A DNA stretch of 64,000 nt, from contig NZ_PKFN01000009.1 in assembly GCF_002933395.1 (NCBI RefSeq), positions 1-64,000 on the forward strand, given 5' to 3'. Made by a program: the position numbers and the translations under genes. Within the stretch, counting starts at the first letter, position 1. Each line of letters begins with the position of its first letter. Positions 48,520-59,487 of the stretch are shown one piece after another. The stretch comes from Yoonia maritima. Its GTDB lineage: Bacteria > Pseudomonadota > Alphaproteobacteria > Rhodobacterales > Rhodobacteraceae. The notes beneath the pieces are model-generated. The model did not search any database and was not told the DNA's origin. It was given only the letters and a program-made list of their open reading frames with translations.

Positions 48520-49653
48520 TTGGGCCAACTATCACTCAAGAATGTTGTGAAAACTTTTGGCGACTTTGAGGTCGTAAAAGGGGTGTCTTTGGACGTGCAC
48601 GAAGGCGAATTTATGGTCTTTGTTGGCCCGTCGGGCTGCGGAAAGTCGACACTGTTACGCATGATTGCAGGGCTTGAACACACAACCGATGGTGACATCG
48701 TGATTGACGGCAAGCGGGTCAATGATCTTGCTCCGGTCAAGCGCGGTATCGCGATGGTGTTTCAATCCTACGCACTTTACCCGCACATGTCCGTCTATGA
48801 AAATATTGCGTTCCCCTTGAGGGTCGAACGCGCACCCGAAGATGAAATTCGTAAAAAGGTCGAAGCAGCAGCAGCGATCTTGCACCTTGAAACGCGTTTG
48901 AAACAAAAACCCGGAAACCTGTCCGGGGGACAGCGGCAACGTGTTGCGATTGGGCGTGCGATTGTGCGCGAGCCAGAGATATTTTTGTTTGATGAACCAC
49001 TGTCGAATCTCGATGCGGCACTACGCGCGGATATGCGCCTTGAATTGACCCGACTTCACAAGCAGCTTGGGGCGACAATGGTTTACGTGACCCATGATCA
49101 AGTCGAAGCCATGACTATGGCCGACCGGATTGTTGTGTTGAACGGGGGCTATATCGCGCAGGTCGGTGCTCCGCTTGAACTGTATCACAAACCTCAGAAC
49201 ACTTTTGTTGCTGGGTTTATCGGCAATCCGCGCATGAACTTTATGCCTGCTAAATGTGTCGCAGTATCCGATGCGGGCGTGGAGATTGATTTTAATGGGC
49301 AAAAACTGACAATTGCCGTTGATGTCCCGGCGGATCAACGTACCGCGTTGATCGGAACTGACGTTACGCTTGGCATTCGGCCAGAGCATATCGCGATCGG
49401 AACAGGCGACGCGGTTATGACGATTAGGCCCACCGTAATCGAGCATCTCGGTCAGCAAACATTGGGCTACGCAGCACTGCCTGATCGCGAGGAAAATTTT
49501 TGCTTTGTCCTCACTGGGACGCAGATCATCAACGATGACCAAGACGTTCAAGTGTCATTTTCAGCGGCGGACTGTCACTTGTTCGATGCCGATGGAAACG
49601 CATTTGAACGCTCTGTCGAACTGTCTGCAATGACCGTTCCAGCGCAGAGCTAG
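48520..49653 (+). CDS. Sugar ABC transporter ATPase (UgpC/MsmK type)
   Basis: This 377-residue ATPase shows Walker A 'VGPSGCGKSTLLRM', signature 'NLSGGQRQRVAIGRA', Walker B 'EIFLFDEPLSNLDAALR' and a C-terminal TOBE/OB domain ('LGIRPEHIAIG') as in UgpC, MalK and MsmK. It powers the permease pair. The start is a TTG preceded by AGGAGA; no ATG fits the conserved N-terminus. It ends the operon. Confidence 0.94.
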   Translation: MGQLSLKNVVKTFGDFEVVKGVSLDVHEGEFMVFVGPSGCGKSTLLRMIAGLEHTTDGDIVIDGKRVNDLAPVKRGIAMVFQSYALYPHMSVYENIAFPLRVERAPEDEIRKKVEAAAAILHLETRLKQKPGNLSGGQRQRVAIGRAIVREPEIFLFDEPLSNLDAALRADMRLELTRLHKQLGATMVYVTHDQVEAMTMADRIVVLNGGYIAQVGAPLELYHKPQNTFVAGFIGNPRMNFMPAKCVAVSDAGVEIDFNGQKLTIAVDVPADQRTALIGTDVTLGIRPEHIAIGTGDAVMTIRPTVIEHLGQQTLGYAALPDREENFCFVLTGTQIINDDQDVQVSFSAADCHLFDADGNAFERSVELSAMTVPAQS

Positions 49654-49825
49654 ATCAGTCCACACTATCGCAGGCTCTGACTCGGCGGGGCGGCTTGCGA
49701 CGTTGAACCGCGCGTGTTTCCCTTGCCTCATCTGTCCGGGCACAATACCGGGTGTTGTGAGAAAATTCGATGGTTCGAGACTGTTTTGCTGCCCGCGTTC
49801 CGGTCTCAAGTGAAAGAAGTGCTGA

Positions 49826-50602
49826 ATGACTGACCTTGATACCGCCCACGCCGCAATGGACGCGGCCCCCGAAGATGATGCCGCGCGGCTGCGGTTTTAC
49901 GAACGGCTTGCCGATACGGAACTGTTCATGTTGTTGGGCGAAGAGGCCGAAGGCGATCAGGTTATGCCCGAATTGTTCGAAATCGAAGACCAGCGATTTG
50001 CCCTTGTTTTCGACCGCGAAGAACGACTGTCCAAGTTTGTAGGTCGACCCGCACCTTATGCTGGCGTTCCCGGGCGAGGGCTGGTGCAGATGTTGGCTGG
50101 ACAGGGGATCGGATTGGCGTTGAACCTAGAGGTTGCACCTTCTGCGATGCTAATCCCGGCCGAGGCTGTCGATTGGTTGATGCAGACGCTGGCACATGCG
50201 CCGGATGAGACAGAGGCGCGGCTAACTGAGATCAACGCGCCTGCTGGTTTGCCAGAGGCCGTCGTGACCGGGTTGGATCGCAAGCTGGCGATTGCCGCTG
50301 GAATGGCAAAATTTGCCTATCTTGCCGCAGCGACTTACGAAGGCGGGGCGACTGGCCATGTGCTCGCATTTGTTGATGCAACGCCGGGTGCAGAACAGGC
50401 GCTTGCAAATGCCGCGAGCGAAGTGTTGACCTTTTCTGGGATCGAAGCAGGCATGATGGACGTCATGTTCATACGTGCCTCTGATCCGATTGCTGGTCAT
50501 TTGGCCAAGGTTGGGCTGCGGTTTGATCTGCCAGAGATCGAAAAACCACATGTGCCCGGTGCGCCCGGTATGGACCCAAATAAGCCACCAAAGCTGCACT
50601 AA
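49826..50602 (+). CDS. SseB-domain protein
   Basis: This 258-residue protein has an N-terminal SseB-like domain (about residues 20-130, with 'FYERLADTELFMLL', 'ALVFDREERLSKF') and a C-terminal SseB-related part ('AYLAAATYEGG', 'HVLAFVDATPGAEQALANA' in pieces). Function is unknown. It lies at the end of the rod-shape cluster, converging on the ghrA-like gene with 7 bases between stops. It has no link to the upstream ABC operon, from which 170 bases separate it. Confidence 0.82.
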   Translation: MTDLDTAHAAMDAAPEDDAARLRFYERLADTELFMLLGEEAEGDQVMPELFEIEDQRFALVFDREERLSKFVGRPAPYAGVPGRGLVQMLAGQGIGLALNLEVAPSAMLIPAEAVDWLMQTLAHAPDETEARLTEINAPAGLPEAVVTGLDRKLAIAAGMAKFAYLAAATYEGGATGHVLAFVDATPGAEQALANAASEVLTFSGIEAGMMDVMFIRASDPIAGHLAKVGLRFDLPEIEKPHVPGAPGMDPNKPPKLH

Positions 50603-50609
50603 TTTTAGA

Positions 50610-51545
50610 TCAATACCCAGCGCTTCGATCGACGAGGTGCTGGAATGGTTTGCCAGCCTCACCACGGGCGATGTTCTCTGCGACGACCTCTGCCGCTAGA
50701 TCAGCGCGAGTGGCTGATGCAATATGCGGAGTTACGGTAACTTTGGGATGTGCCCAGAATAGATCTTCGGGCGGCAGCGGTTCTACACGAAACGTGTCTA
50801 GGGTCGCGTGTGAAAGATGGCCTTGATCAAGTGCTGCAAGCAACGCTTGATCATCAATCAATCCCCCACGGCCGGGGTTGATCACCACAGCACCTTTTGG
50901 CAGCTTTGCGATCGCCTTTTCATCAAGCGTGTTTTCCGTAGCAGGTGTTTTGGGTAGCAGTAAGATCAGCATCTGTGCGCTGGATAACGCCGTTTCAAAT
51001 CCGCCCGGTCCAGATACACAGGTTAGCCCGTCGATAGATTTCTGACTGCGGCTCCAGCCAGTGACAGGAAAGCCCAACCGAGCGAGCGCTTGGCCACAGG
51101 CCTGACCCAAGGCGCCCAATCCAAGAATTGTCACTGGTCGCTGATGGGCTAATGGTGGTGTAACGTCATTGCGCCAAACCCCGTCCTGTCCCTTGATATG
51201 GTCATCCATCCCCAGATGATGTCTGAGCACATGGCCGGTGACCCATTCGATCATCCCCTGATCCAGTCCGCCACCAACCATACGAGCCAATGGGATTGTC
51301 AGGGTGTCATTCCCGACGATGTCTTCGACCCCGGCCCAAAGCCGTTGTACAAGTTTCGCACGGGTGAACGGTGCAAAATCGGTGATTGGGGCTTCGCCGC
51401 CACCAAAGACGATATAGTCAACCTGATCGGCGGGGATATCGCGTGCCAAGTGAACCTTGAACGGCAGGGGGGCAAAAGCGGTATCAAGATGCGGGGCATA
51501 TTCATCCCAAGATGCATCATTGCCCGTAAATAGAATATTGATCAT
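50610..51545 (-). CDS. D-2-hydroxyacid dehydrogenase (GhrA-like)
   Basis: This 311-residue enzyme reduces 2-oxoacids such as glyoxylate or hydroxypyruvate. It has the NAD(P) motif 'VTILGLGALGQACGQAL', Arg in 'INPGRGGLIDDQALLAAL' (NPGRGGLIDD) and the Glu/His relay in 'VEPLPPEDLFWAHPKVTVTPH' (EPLPPEDLFWAHPKV, TPHIAS). It is of the GhrA subgroup. Its start overlaps the rodA stop (TAATG), making it the last gene of the mre-mrd-rodA series. Confidence 0.9.
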   Translation of the reverse strand: MINILFTGNDASWDEYAPHLDTAFAPLPFKVHLARDIPADQVDYIVFGGGEAPITDFAPFTRAKLVQRLWAGVEDIVGNDTLTIPLARMVGGGLDQGMIEWVTGHVLRHHLGMDDHIKGQDGVWRNDVTPPLAHQRPVTILGLGALGQACGQALARLGFPVTGWSRSQKSIDGLTCVSGPGGFETALSSAQMLILLLPKTPATENTLDEKAIAKLPKGAVVINPGRGGLIDDQALLAALDQGHLSHATLDTFRVEPLPPEDLFWAHPKVTVTPHIASATRADLAAEVVAENIARGEAGKPFQHLVDRSAGY

Positions 51546-52684
51546 TAGCGTGGCCTATGGACGTGGGCGCTTTGGACAAGGCCAAAGGCAACAAGAAGAA
51601 CAAGCATGGCAGAACCGCCATAGCTGACAAGCGGAAGCGGCACACCAACCACGGGGGCAAGTCCCATGACCATCGCCATATTTACCGCAAAAAATAGAAA
51701 GAACGTCATCGCGATGCCCAGCGTCAGCAACGCAGCAAACCTGTCTTTGTTGCCGATTGCCGAGGCAATGCAAAACATCACAATCAACAGGTACAGCAAC
51801 AGCAACGTCGACGCCCCCACAAATCCGAATTCTTCTGCCAAGGTGGTGAAGATAAAGTCAGTGTGTTTTTCGGGTAGAAAGTTCAGGCGCGATTGCGTGC
51901 CTTGCATGAACCCGCGGCCCGTCCAGCCACCTGAACCAAGCGCGATCTTGGCTTGTGTGATGTGATACCCTGCACCAAGTGGGTCGTTGGATGGATCGAT
52001 GAATGTATCAATGCGGCGGAATTGGTAGTCCTTGATCAGTTGCCAAGTCGTGCCGCGGCTTTCGAATACGGCAACGATGGCTGCCACTCCTGCACCAACG
52101 ACCGTCGCGAAATAGGCCCAATGAACGCCAGCTAAAAACATGACGGTCGCGCCGCCCATCAAAAGCAATAGTGCGGTGCCAAGATCAGGTTGCTTTAGCA
52201 CAAGCATCGTCGGGACAAGGATAAAGATAACAGGCAATGCCACCCAGAGCGGGCGTGATGTTTTGTCGTTTGGTAGCCAGTCGTAATAGGCTGCGATAAA
52301 CATAACCACGGTTATTTTGGTGACCTCGGAAGGTTGCAAAACCATAAACCCAAGATCGATCCAACGTTGTGCGCCCATGCGGACTTCGCCGAAAAATTCC
52401 ACCCCAAGCAGCAGCAAGAGTGACCCGCCATAAGCGACAAAAGCCATATTTCGCCAAAACCAAATTGGGACCATGGCAATCACGAACATTAAAAACATAC
52501 CAAGGCCAAAGCGCTTCATCTGCGGTTCCATCCACGGTGTGGGAGATCCACCTGCAACTGAATACAGCATTAGAAATCCGGCGCAGGCGACAGCGGACAG
52601 CAACATGACCAATGGCCAGTTAATGTACCATATTTTGCGTAGCCCGGTCGGGACGTGTTTGGTGTTATGTTCAAGATAACTCAT
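51545..52684 (-). CDS. rodA: Rod-shape SEDS glycosyltransferase RodA
   Basis: This 379-residue SEDS protein has ten transmembrane helices and polymerises peptidoglycan glycan strands together with PBP2. Family blocks are 'FGEVRMGAQRWIDLGFMVLQ' (RMGAQRWIDLG), 'LQPSEVTKITVVMF', 'KQPDLGTALLLLMG', 'EKHTDFIFTTLAEEFGF' (the catalytic Asp loop) and 'VGVPLPLVSYGGSAML'. It overlaps mrdA by 4 bases. Confidence 0.96.
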   Translation of the reverse strand: MSYLEHNTKHVPTGLRKIWYINWPLVMLLSAVACAGFLMLYSVAGGSPTPWMEPQMKRFGLGMFLMFVIAMVPIWFWRNMAFVAYGGSLLLLLGVEFFGEVRMGAQRWIDLGFMVLQPSEVTKITVVMFIAAYYDWLPNDKTSRPLWVALPVIFILVPTMLVLKQPDLGTALLLLMGGATVMFLAGVHWAYFATVVGAGVAAIVAVFESRGTTWQLIKDYQFRRIDTFIDPSNDPLGAGYHITQAKIALGSGGWTGRGFMQGTQSRLNFLPEKHTDFIFTTLAEEFGFVGASTLLLLYLLIVMFCIASAIGNKDRFAALLTLGIAMTFFLFFAVNMAMVMGLAPVVGVPLPLVSYGGSAMLVLLVAFGLVQSAHVHRPR

Positions 52685-54621
52685 GCGCGGCTTTGCGCCT
52701 TTGCACCCATTGGGATACGCGATTCAATCCGGCGCTGCTGTTCGGCAATTCTGTCCCGGACATTGGCCGGATACGCGTCCAGCGGTGGCGCACCGCCGTA
52801 CTGGGCCTGCAAAATGACATCCCGTGCAATCGGCGCTGCCGCACTAGAGCCGCCGCCGCCATGTTCAACGATGACAGCGACAGCATAGCGCGGATTATCA
52901 AGAGGCGCGTAGCTAACGAATAGGGCGTGGTCACGGCGTTCCCACGGCAGGTCTTCGTTGCGGGTTACCCCGGCGGCACGTTCTTCAGGGGTGATACGTC
53001 TGACCTGACTGGTCCCGCTTTTTCCTGCCATTTTATAGCCTTCGGTCAAAATACGCGAACCGTAGCCAGTACCACGCCTGTTATTGCAGACATCGTTCAT
53101 AGACGCGCGAATGCGGCGCAACGTGTTTTCGTTCAACCCAAGGCTCTCTCCGCGCCCACTGGGTTGTTCGACGCCATCAATCAACCGCACTAGCCGAGGG
53201 GTAATTTCGTGACCCGTCGCGATCCGTGCTGTCATAACGGCCAGTTGTAACGGCGATGCAAGCACATAACCCTGACCGATGGATGCGTTGACCGTGTCAC
53301 CAATCCGCCAGTCTTCGCCGCGCACCGATGATTTCCATTCTTTGTCAGGCGCAAGCCCTGAAGCGACCGCAGAAAGCGGCAGGTCATGTTTAATCCCTAG
53401 ACCAAGCTTGCGCGCCATCGCTGCCATTTTGTCGATACCGACGCGCTGGGCGATTTCGTAATAATAGCAGTCGCAACTTTGCTTGAGGCTGTCATGCAGA
53501 TTGATGTTGCCGTGCCCGCCGGATTTCCAGCAGTGAAAGCGAATGCCGTAAACATCGGTGTAGCCGGGGCAGTAAACGGTTTCGTCAGCGCTAACAACGC
53601 CGTCTTCCATCGCGGCCAGGGCAGTGACCATCTTAAAGGTCGATCCGGGAGGGTAGGTGCCTTGCACAGCTTTGGCAGCCAGTGGACGATATTTATCCTC
53701 GTTCAGACCGGTCCAATCTTTGACTGAAATGCCACGCACGAACAGGTTCGGGTCGAATGATGGGGCCGAGGCAATCGCGCGTAAATCGCCGTGTTCAAGG
53801 TCAATGACGACGACACCGGCAGATTCTCCATCCAGTCGGGCTTGCGCGTACGTCTGCAACCGGTTGTCGATTGTTAGCTGTACGTCTTTGCCTGCGTCAC
53901 CTTCTTGGCGATCTAGCTCGCGCATCACGCGACCAACTGCGTTGACTTCGATCCGGCGGTGTCCGGCGCTGCCACGCAGGGTGTGTTCCAGCTTGTTCTC
54001 TGACCCTGTCTTGCCGATTTGGAACTTTGGAATTTGCAGCAGTGGATCCTGATCGTCGATCCGGCTTAGATCATAGTCACTGACCGGACCAACATAACCA
54101 ACCACATGGGCTAGGTCTGCGCCCCAAGGGTAGACGCGGCTTTGACCAACTTCGGCCTGAATGCCGGGAAGCGCTGGCGTATTTAGGTTAATCTTAGCAA
54201 CATCATCCCAAGTCAGGCGTTCGGCGATGGTCACTGGGACAAATGGCGACCTGCGCTGCATTTCTTCCATAGCGCGGGTTAGCTGTTCTGGTGAAATGTC
54301 AACGATCTGGGTCAGGTTTGCAAGAACTTCGCCAACATCACCAGCGTCTTCGCGGACCATGACAACGCGGTAGTTTTGTTCATTATCGGCGATGGCCTCG
54401 CCGTTGCGGTCAAAGATCAAACCGCGGGATGGCGGAAGAAGGCGAATGTTGATGCGGTTCTCTTCTGCAAGCAGCCGGAATTCATCGGCATGTTCGACCT
54501 GCATTGAACGCATGCGCCAACCAAGCACGGCCATAATTGCGATTTGCGACGTACCTACGACCAACGCACGGCGGCTGATAGTGCGTGTGCTTTCGATGAC
54601 GTCTTTGGGTGGTCGTTTCAT
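52681..54621 (-). CDS. mrdA: Penicillin-binding protein 2
   Basis: This 646-residue class B transpeptidase cross-links peptidoglycan during elongation. It has an N-terminal membrane anchor (about residues 18-38), a pedestal domain and the transpeptidase motifs 'YPPGSTFKMVTALAA' (catalytic Ser in STFK), 'LKQSCDCYYYEIA' (SxD/N) and 'MAGKSGTSQVR' (KSGT). It lies between mreD and rodA with 4-base overlaps on both sides. Confidence 0.96.
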   Translation of the reverse strand: MKRPPKDVIESTRTISRRALVVGTSQIAIMAVLGWRMRSMQVEHADEFRLLAEENRINIRLLPPSRGLIFDRNGEAIADNEQNYRVVMVREDAGDVGEVLANLTQIVDISPEQLTRAMEEMQRRSPFVPVTIAERLTWDDVAKINLNTPALPGIQAEVGQSRVYPWGADLAHVVGYVGPVSDYDLSRIDDQDPLLQIPKFQIGKTGSENKLEHTLRGSAGHRRIEVNAVGRVMRELDRQEGDAGKDVQLTIDNRLQTYAQARLDGESAGVVVIDLEHGDLRAIASAPSFDPNLFVRGISVKDWTGLNEDKYRPLAAKAVQGTYPPGSTFKMVTALAAMEDGVVSADETVYCPGYTDVYGIRFHCWKSGGHGNINLHDSLKQSCDCYYYEIAQRVGIDKMAAMARKLGLGIKHDLPLSAVASGLAPDKEWKSSVRGEDWRIGDTVNASIGQGYVLASPLQLAVMTARIATGHEITPRLVRLIDGVEQPSGRGESLGLNENTLRRIRASMNDVCNNRRGTGYGSRILTEGYKMAGKSGTSQVRRITPEERAAGVTRNEDLPWERRDHALFVSYAPLDNPRYAVAVIVEHGGGGSSAAAPIARDVILQAQYGGAPPLDAYPANVRDRIAEQQRRIESRIPMGAKAQSRA

Positions 54622-55184
54622 ACGCGTTGCCCTCTGCTGCCGGTTTCACCGGGTGTGACGCGGGTGATAACGAAAACATAGTGCATGATCAGGACGACGA
54701 AAGGGTAGATTGCAATTGTCAAAATCAGTTGAAGTAAAATCATGCCGAAAGGTGCCACATCAACGGCGAGAAGTAGAAGGATAAACCGATTTGCAATGGT
54801 AATGGTGGTGATGCCGATTGCAATGCTGCCCCACTCTGCCAAAAACGGCATTGAGCGAAATTCACGACTGCGTTTGCGTAGCTGTTCGGTCAATATAATG
54901 ACGAGCCCCGCCCATAGCCCGGGCGGGCGTTGAAAGATCAGGTCGCCCATCAAAAAGATGGCAGCAATGATCCAGACGGGCGTATATTTTGGGCGGCGGG
55001 CGACCCAGACCAATGTCAAAGCAAGGCAGATGTCAGGCGACACCAAGCGAAGATGCCATGTTCCCAAACTTATCACGCGGGGTTCCATGCTTTGTGGAAC
55101 CAATTGAAAGACCATGATGACAAAAGCGATCAACACAAATGCACCACGCTTGACCCATACTTGGCTGTCTGCTGGGCTAGCCAT
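54618..55184 (-). CDS. mreD: Rod-shape-determining protein MreD
   Basis: This 188-residue protein has about five membrane helices ('GAFVLIAFVIMVFQLVP', 'LIFQRPPGLWAGLVIIL' with the conserved 'qpPfGlw'-like loop). It belongs to the elongasome with MreC. I chose the start MASPAD, which overlaps the end of mreC by 8 bases; earlier codons lie deep in mreC and would add a non-hydrophobic tail. It overlaps mrdA by 4 bases. Confidence 0.9.
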   Translation of the reverse strand: MASPADSQVWVKRGAFVLIAFVIMVFQLVPQSMEPRVISLGTWHLRLVSPDICLALTLVWVARRPKYTPVWIIAAIFLMGDLIFQRPPGLWAGLVIILTEQLRKRSREFRSMPFLAEWGSIAIGITTITIANRFILLLLAVDVAPFGMILLQLILTIAIYPFVVLIMHYVFVITRVTPGETGSRGQRV

Positions 55185-56106
55185 CGCTTGATACCACAGG
55201 AGGAAGCGGCGATGCCGGCAACGCGGTAGGGCCGTAGAACTCGGCTTCGGGTGCAAGTAATCCACCCGGATCGTTGATGGTTTCATGCGGTTGCGCGCGC
55301 AAGACACGCAAGAACTCTAAGCGTTGGTAATCCGCCGATAGCCTTACGCGCAGGCGCTGATCTGTGCCAAGTGCGACCTGACCAATCAGTAAATCAGCAG
55401 GGAAAACACCGCCATCCCCTGACGACACCACCCGATCACCGGGCCGGACGAGCGATGTATCTTCTAAAAACTCTAGCGGCGGGTTCAATGTGTTGTCTCC
55501 GCCCAAAATGGCCTTTTGCCCGGATGGCTGGATGGTAACTGGGATGCGGCTGGATGTGTCGGTCAACAACATCACGCGGCTTGTCTCTTGGCCGACGCCC
55601 GCAATGCGCCCAACCAAACCGATACCGTCCATCGTGGGCCAGCCGTCGATGATGCCATCGCGTGCACCGACGTTGACCAAAACAGACTGTCGAAAGGGCG
55701 ACCCGCTATCTGCGATGACCACGCCCGTAACGAAGGTAAGCTGGGGATCAAGGCTGACGTTGTTCAGATCAAGCAGCTTTGCGTTTTCTTGTTCAAGCTG
55801 AAGCGCGGCTTCTTTCCATGCTTTCATTTGCTGAAGTTCGCGCCGCAAATCTTGGTTCTGTGCAGAAAGCTGTTGGTAGCTTTGGAAGTCGCTAACCAGC
55901 CCAACGATGCCGTTAATCGGAGCCATAGCCCAGTCAAACGATGGAACAACCTTGTCTATCGCGGCGGCCCGAAACCGTTCTACCCGAGGGCTGTCGATCC
56001 GCCAGACAAGAAACAAACCAAACAGCGCAAGCAGAAGTACCCCAACCAGCAATCTGCGGATCGGGGTAACAAAGTCTTCGGTGTTCTTGTCTCTTGCCAA
56101 GGGCAA
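55177..56106 (-). CDS. mreC: Rod-shape-determining protein MreC
   Basis: This 309-residue protein has a single N-terminal membrane helix (about 17-36), a coiled coil ('QNQDLRRELQQMKAWKEAAL' area) and two beta-barrel domains ('VTGVVIADSGSPFRQSVLVN' area, 'GLVGRIAGVGQETSRVMLLT' area). It links MreB to PBP2. A Pro-rich tail extends beyond the usual end. It follows mreB by 16 bases. Confidence 0.95.
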   Translation of the reverse strand: MPLARDKNTEDFVTPIRRLLVGVLLLALFGLFLVWRIDSPRVERFRAAAIDKVVPSFDWAMAPINGIVGLVSDFQSYQQLSAQNQDLRRELQQMKAWKEAALQLEQENAKLLDLNNVSLDPQLTFVTGVVIADSGSPFRQSVLVNVGARDGIIDGWPTMDGIGLVGRIAGVGQETSRVMLLTDTSSRIPVTIQPSGQKAILGGDNTLNPPLEFLEDTSLVRPGDRVVSSGDGGVFPADLLIGQVALGTDQRLRVRLSADYQRLEFLRVLRAQPHETINDPGGLLAPEAEFYGPTALPASPLPPVVSSDG

Positions 56107-56122
56107 TTATCCCCGGTCTGAC

Positions 56123-57462
<1,340 letters not shown>

Positions 57463-59022
57463 TTAGCGATCCTTGTAGCTGACACCCTTTACATCGTACC
57501 CGGGCTCGGACTGTTCACGGCGAACAAGCAGGCGGTTCAGCGCGTTGATGTAGGCCTTGGCGCTGGCGACGACTGTGTCGGTGTCTGCGGACTGACCCGT
57601 CGCGATGCGACCTTCTTCTTCCATGCGCACTGATACTGTTGCCTGTGCGTCAGTGCCTTCGGTGACCGCTTGTACTTGGTACAGCTGCAAACGGGCACCG
57701 TGCGGGAACAGCGCCTTGACCGCGTTAAAGGTTGCATCGACAGGGCCGTCACCCGTGGCTGATGTTTTAACATCAGCGCCGTCGATCTCCATCACCATGT
57801 CGGCGGTTTGCGGACCTTCGGTGCCGCAAACAACGCGCAGCGATTTCAGTTTCAGGCGATCTTCGTCGCCGCTGTTTTGGTGCATCAGCGCCAGCAGGTC
57901 GTCGTCAAAGACTTCCTTCTTGCGGTCAGCCAAATCTTTGAAACGGACAAAGACATCTTTCAGCTGATTGTCGGCCAGATCATCAAAACCCAGCTCGTTC
58001 AGTTTCGCACGCAGCGCAGCACGGCCAGAGTGCTTGCCCAGTGGCAGTGATGTCCCAGATAGACCAACATCTTCGGGTTTCATGACTTCAAATGTTTCAC
58101 GGTTTTTCAACATCCCGTCTTGGTGGATGCCGCTTTCGTGGGCGAATGCGTTCTTGCCAACGATGGCTTTGTTGAACTGCACCGCGAAACCAGACACCGC
58201 CGCAACACGGCGCGAGATGTTCATAATCTTGGTCGTGTCGATCCCGGTCTCATAGGGCATGATATCGTTGCGAACCTTCAGGGCCATGACGACCTCTTCC
58301 AGTGCGGTGTTGCCTGCACGCTCGCCCAGACCGTTGATCGTACATTCGATCTGACGCGCGCCACCTTCGACGGCAGCCAAAGAGTTCGCAGTCGCCATGC
58401 CCAGATCGTTGTGGCAGTGGGTCGCGAAAACTACTTCGTCCGCGCCGGGGACGGTCGCGATCAGGTTGCGGATCAGATCAGCGCTTTCGACGGGGGCGGT
58501 GTAGCCCACAGTGTCAGGCACGTTAATTGTGGTCGCGCCTGCCTTTATCGCGATCTCGACGGTGCGGCACAGGAAATCCCATTCAGTGCGGGTCGCATCC
58601 ATAGGTGACCATTGCACGTTTTCACACAGGTTGCGGGCATGGGTGACTGTGTCGTGGATACGTTCGGCCATTTCATCCATGTTTAGGTTTGGAATGGCGC
58701 GGTGCAGTGGCGACGTGCCGATGAATGTATGGATGCGAGGAGATTTTGCGTGCTTCACGGCCTCCCAGCAGCGGTCGATATCTTTATAGTTTGCGCGGGC
58801 CAGACCACAGATCGTCGACGTTTTTGCCAAACGAGCGATTTCGCTGACGGCCTTAAAGTCACCTTCAGACGCGATCGGAAAACCAGCTTCGATAATATCG
58901 ACGCCCATTTCGTCCAGCAGTTCAGCAATTTCTAGCTTTTCAGCATGTGTCATTGTCGCGCCCGGTGACTGTTCGCCGTCGCGCAGGGTGGTATCAAAAA
59001 TCAGAACTTTATCTTTGGTCAT
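57463..59022 (-). CDS. leuA: 2-isopropylmalate synthase
   Basis: This 519-residue enzyme makes the first committed step of leucine synthesis from acetyl-CoA and 2-ketoisovalerate. It has 'IFDTTLRDGEQSPGATM' (metal site and Arg), 'FATHCHNDLGMATANSLAAV' (THCHNDLGMA, HxH metal ligands) and a C-terminal regulatory domain from about residue 380 for leucine feedback. It lies 12 bases after the cupin gene and shares its leader with a leucine-rich peptide upstream. Confidence 0.97.
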   Translation of the reverse strand: MTKDKVLIFDTTLRDGEQSPGATMTHAEKLEIAELLDEMGVDIIEAGFPIASEGDFKAVSEIARLAKTSTICGLARANYKDIDRCWEAVKHAKSPRIHTFIGTSPLHRAIPNLNMDEMAERIHDTVTHARNLCENVQWSPMDATRTEWDFLCRTVEIAIKAGATTINVPDTVGYTAPVESADLIRNLIATVPGADEVVFATHCHNDLGMATANSLAAVEGGARQIECTINGLGERAGNTALEEVVMALKVRNDIMPYETGIDTTKIMNISRRVAAVSGFAVQFNKAIVGKNAFAHESGIHQDGMLKNRETFEVMKPEDVGLSGTSLPLGKHSGRAALRAKLNELGFDDLADNQLKDVFVRFKDLADRKKEVFDDDLLALMHQNSGDEDRLKLKSLRVVCGTEGPQTADMVMEIDGADVKTSATGDGPVDATFNAVKALFPHGARLQLYQVQAVTEGTDAQATVSVRMEEEGRIATGQSADTDTVVASAKAYINALNRLLVRREQSEPGYDVKGVSYKDR

Positions 59023-59034
59023 CTGATCATTCCT

Positions 59035-59391
59035 TCAAATATGGTCTTTGGGGGCGGCGGGTCGATCCGCGTCGCCGGAATTTGGTTCACCTTGCGGTTC
59101 GATCAACAGCACTTTGGCTTCTTGATCTGCACGAGGGCGATGTACGACACCTTTGGGTACGATGAAAAGCTCACCGGCGTTAAAAGTCACACTTTCCGCG
59201 CCTTCAAGGTCCATTGTGACCTGACCGTCGATCACAAGAAAGAAATCGTCGGTGTTGTCGTGCTTGTGATACGGGAATTCGCCCTGAAACCTAACGACCA
59301 TCACATCGTTGTTGTTATAGCTGGCGATCACTTTGGGATCCCAATGGCTGTCAAAAAGCGATAGCTTCTGCGCGAGATTAATGGCTTGCAT
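59035..59391 (-). CDS. Cupin-domain protein in the leu operon
   Basis: This 118-residue single-domain cupin has 'EFPYHKHDNTDDFFLVIDGQ' (FPYHKHDNTDDFFLV; metal ligands His-His-Asp) and 'IVPKGVVHRPRAD' (third His). The function is unknown. I chose the ATG at 59391, preceded by GAGTTAGGA; an earlier codon at 59436 lies in the leader RNA. It is between the leader-peptide ORF and leuA, so it should be expressed with leucine demand. A regulatory or auxiliary role in leucine synthesis is inference. Confidence 0.86.
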   Translation of the reverse strand: MQAINLAQKLSLFDSHWDPKVIASYNNNDVMVVRFQGEFPYHKHDNTDDFFLVIDGQVTMDLEGAESVTFNAGELFIVPKGVVHRPRADQEAKVLLIEPQGEPNSGDADRPAAPKDHI

Positions 59392-59397
59392 GGTTTT

Positions 59398-59487
59398 TCC
59401 TAACTCTGATCGGGTGTTTTCAGCGCTGTATCTCAACTCCTCTGAGCACGCGCGCCAAACAAGGCCGCGCTCAGAGGCGAGTTAGGA
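59398..59487 (-). promoter_or_regulatory. Leucine attenuator (RNA switch) of the cupin-leuA operon
   Basis: Two alternative pairings can be drawn on the minus strand. First, GAGTTAGGA before the cupin start (59398-59406), which contains its ribosome-binding AGGA, is the exact reverse complement of TCCTAACTC within the Leu codons of the leader ORF (59479-59487). Second, CCTCTGAGC and GCTCAGAGG (59439-59447 and 59469-59477) form a perfect 9-bp stem. Ribosome stalling at the Leu codons would change which forms. This suggests translational or transcriptional attenuation. Confidence 0.6.
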
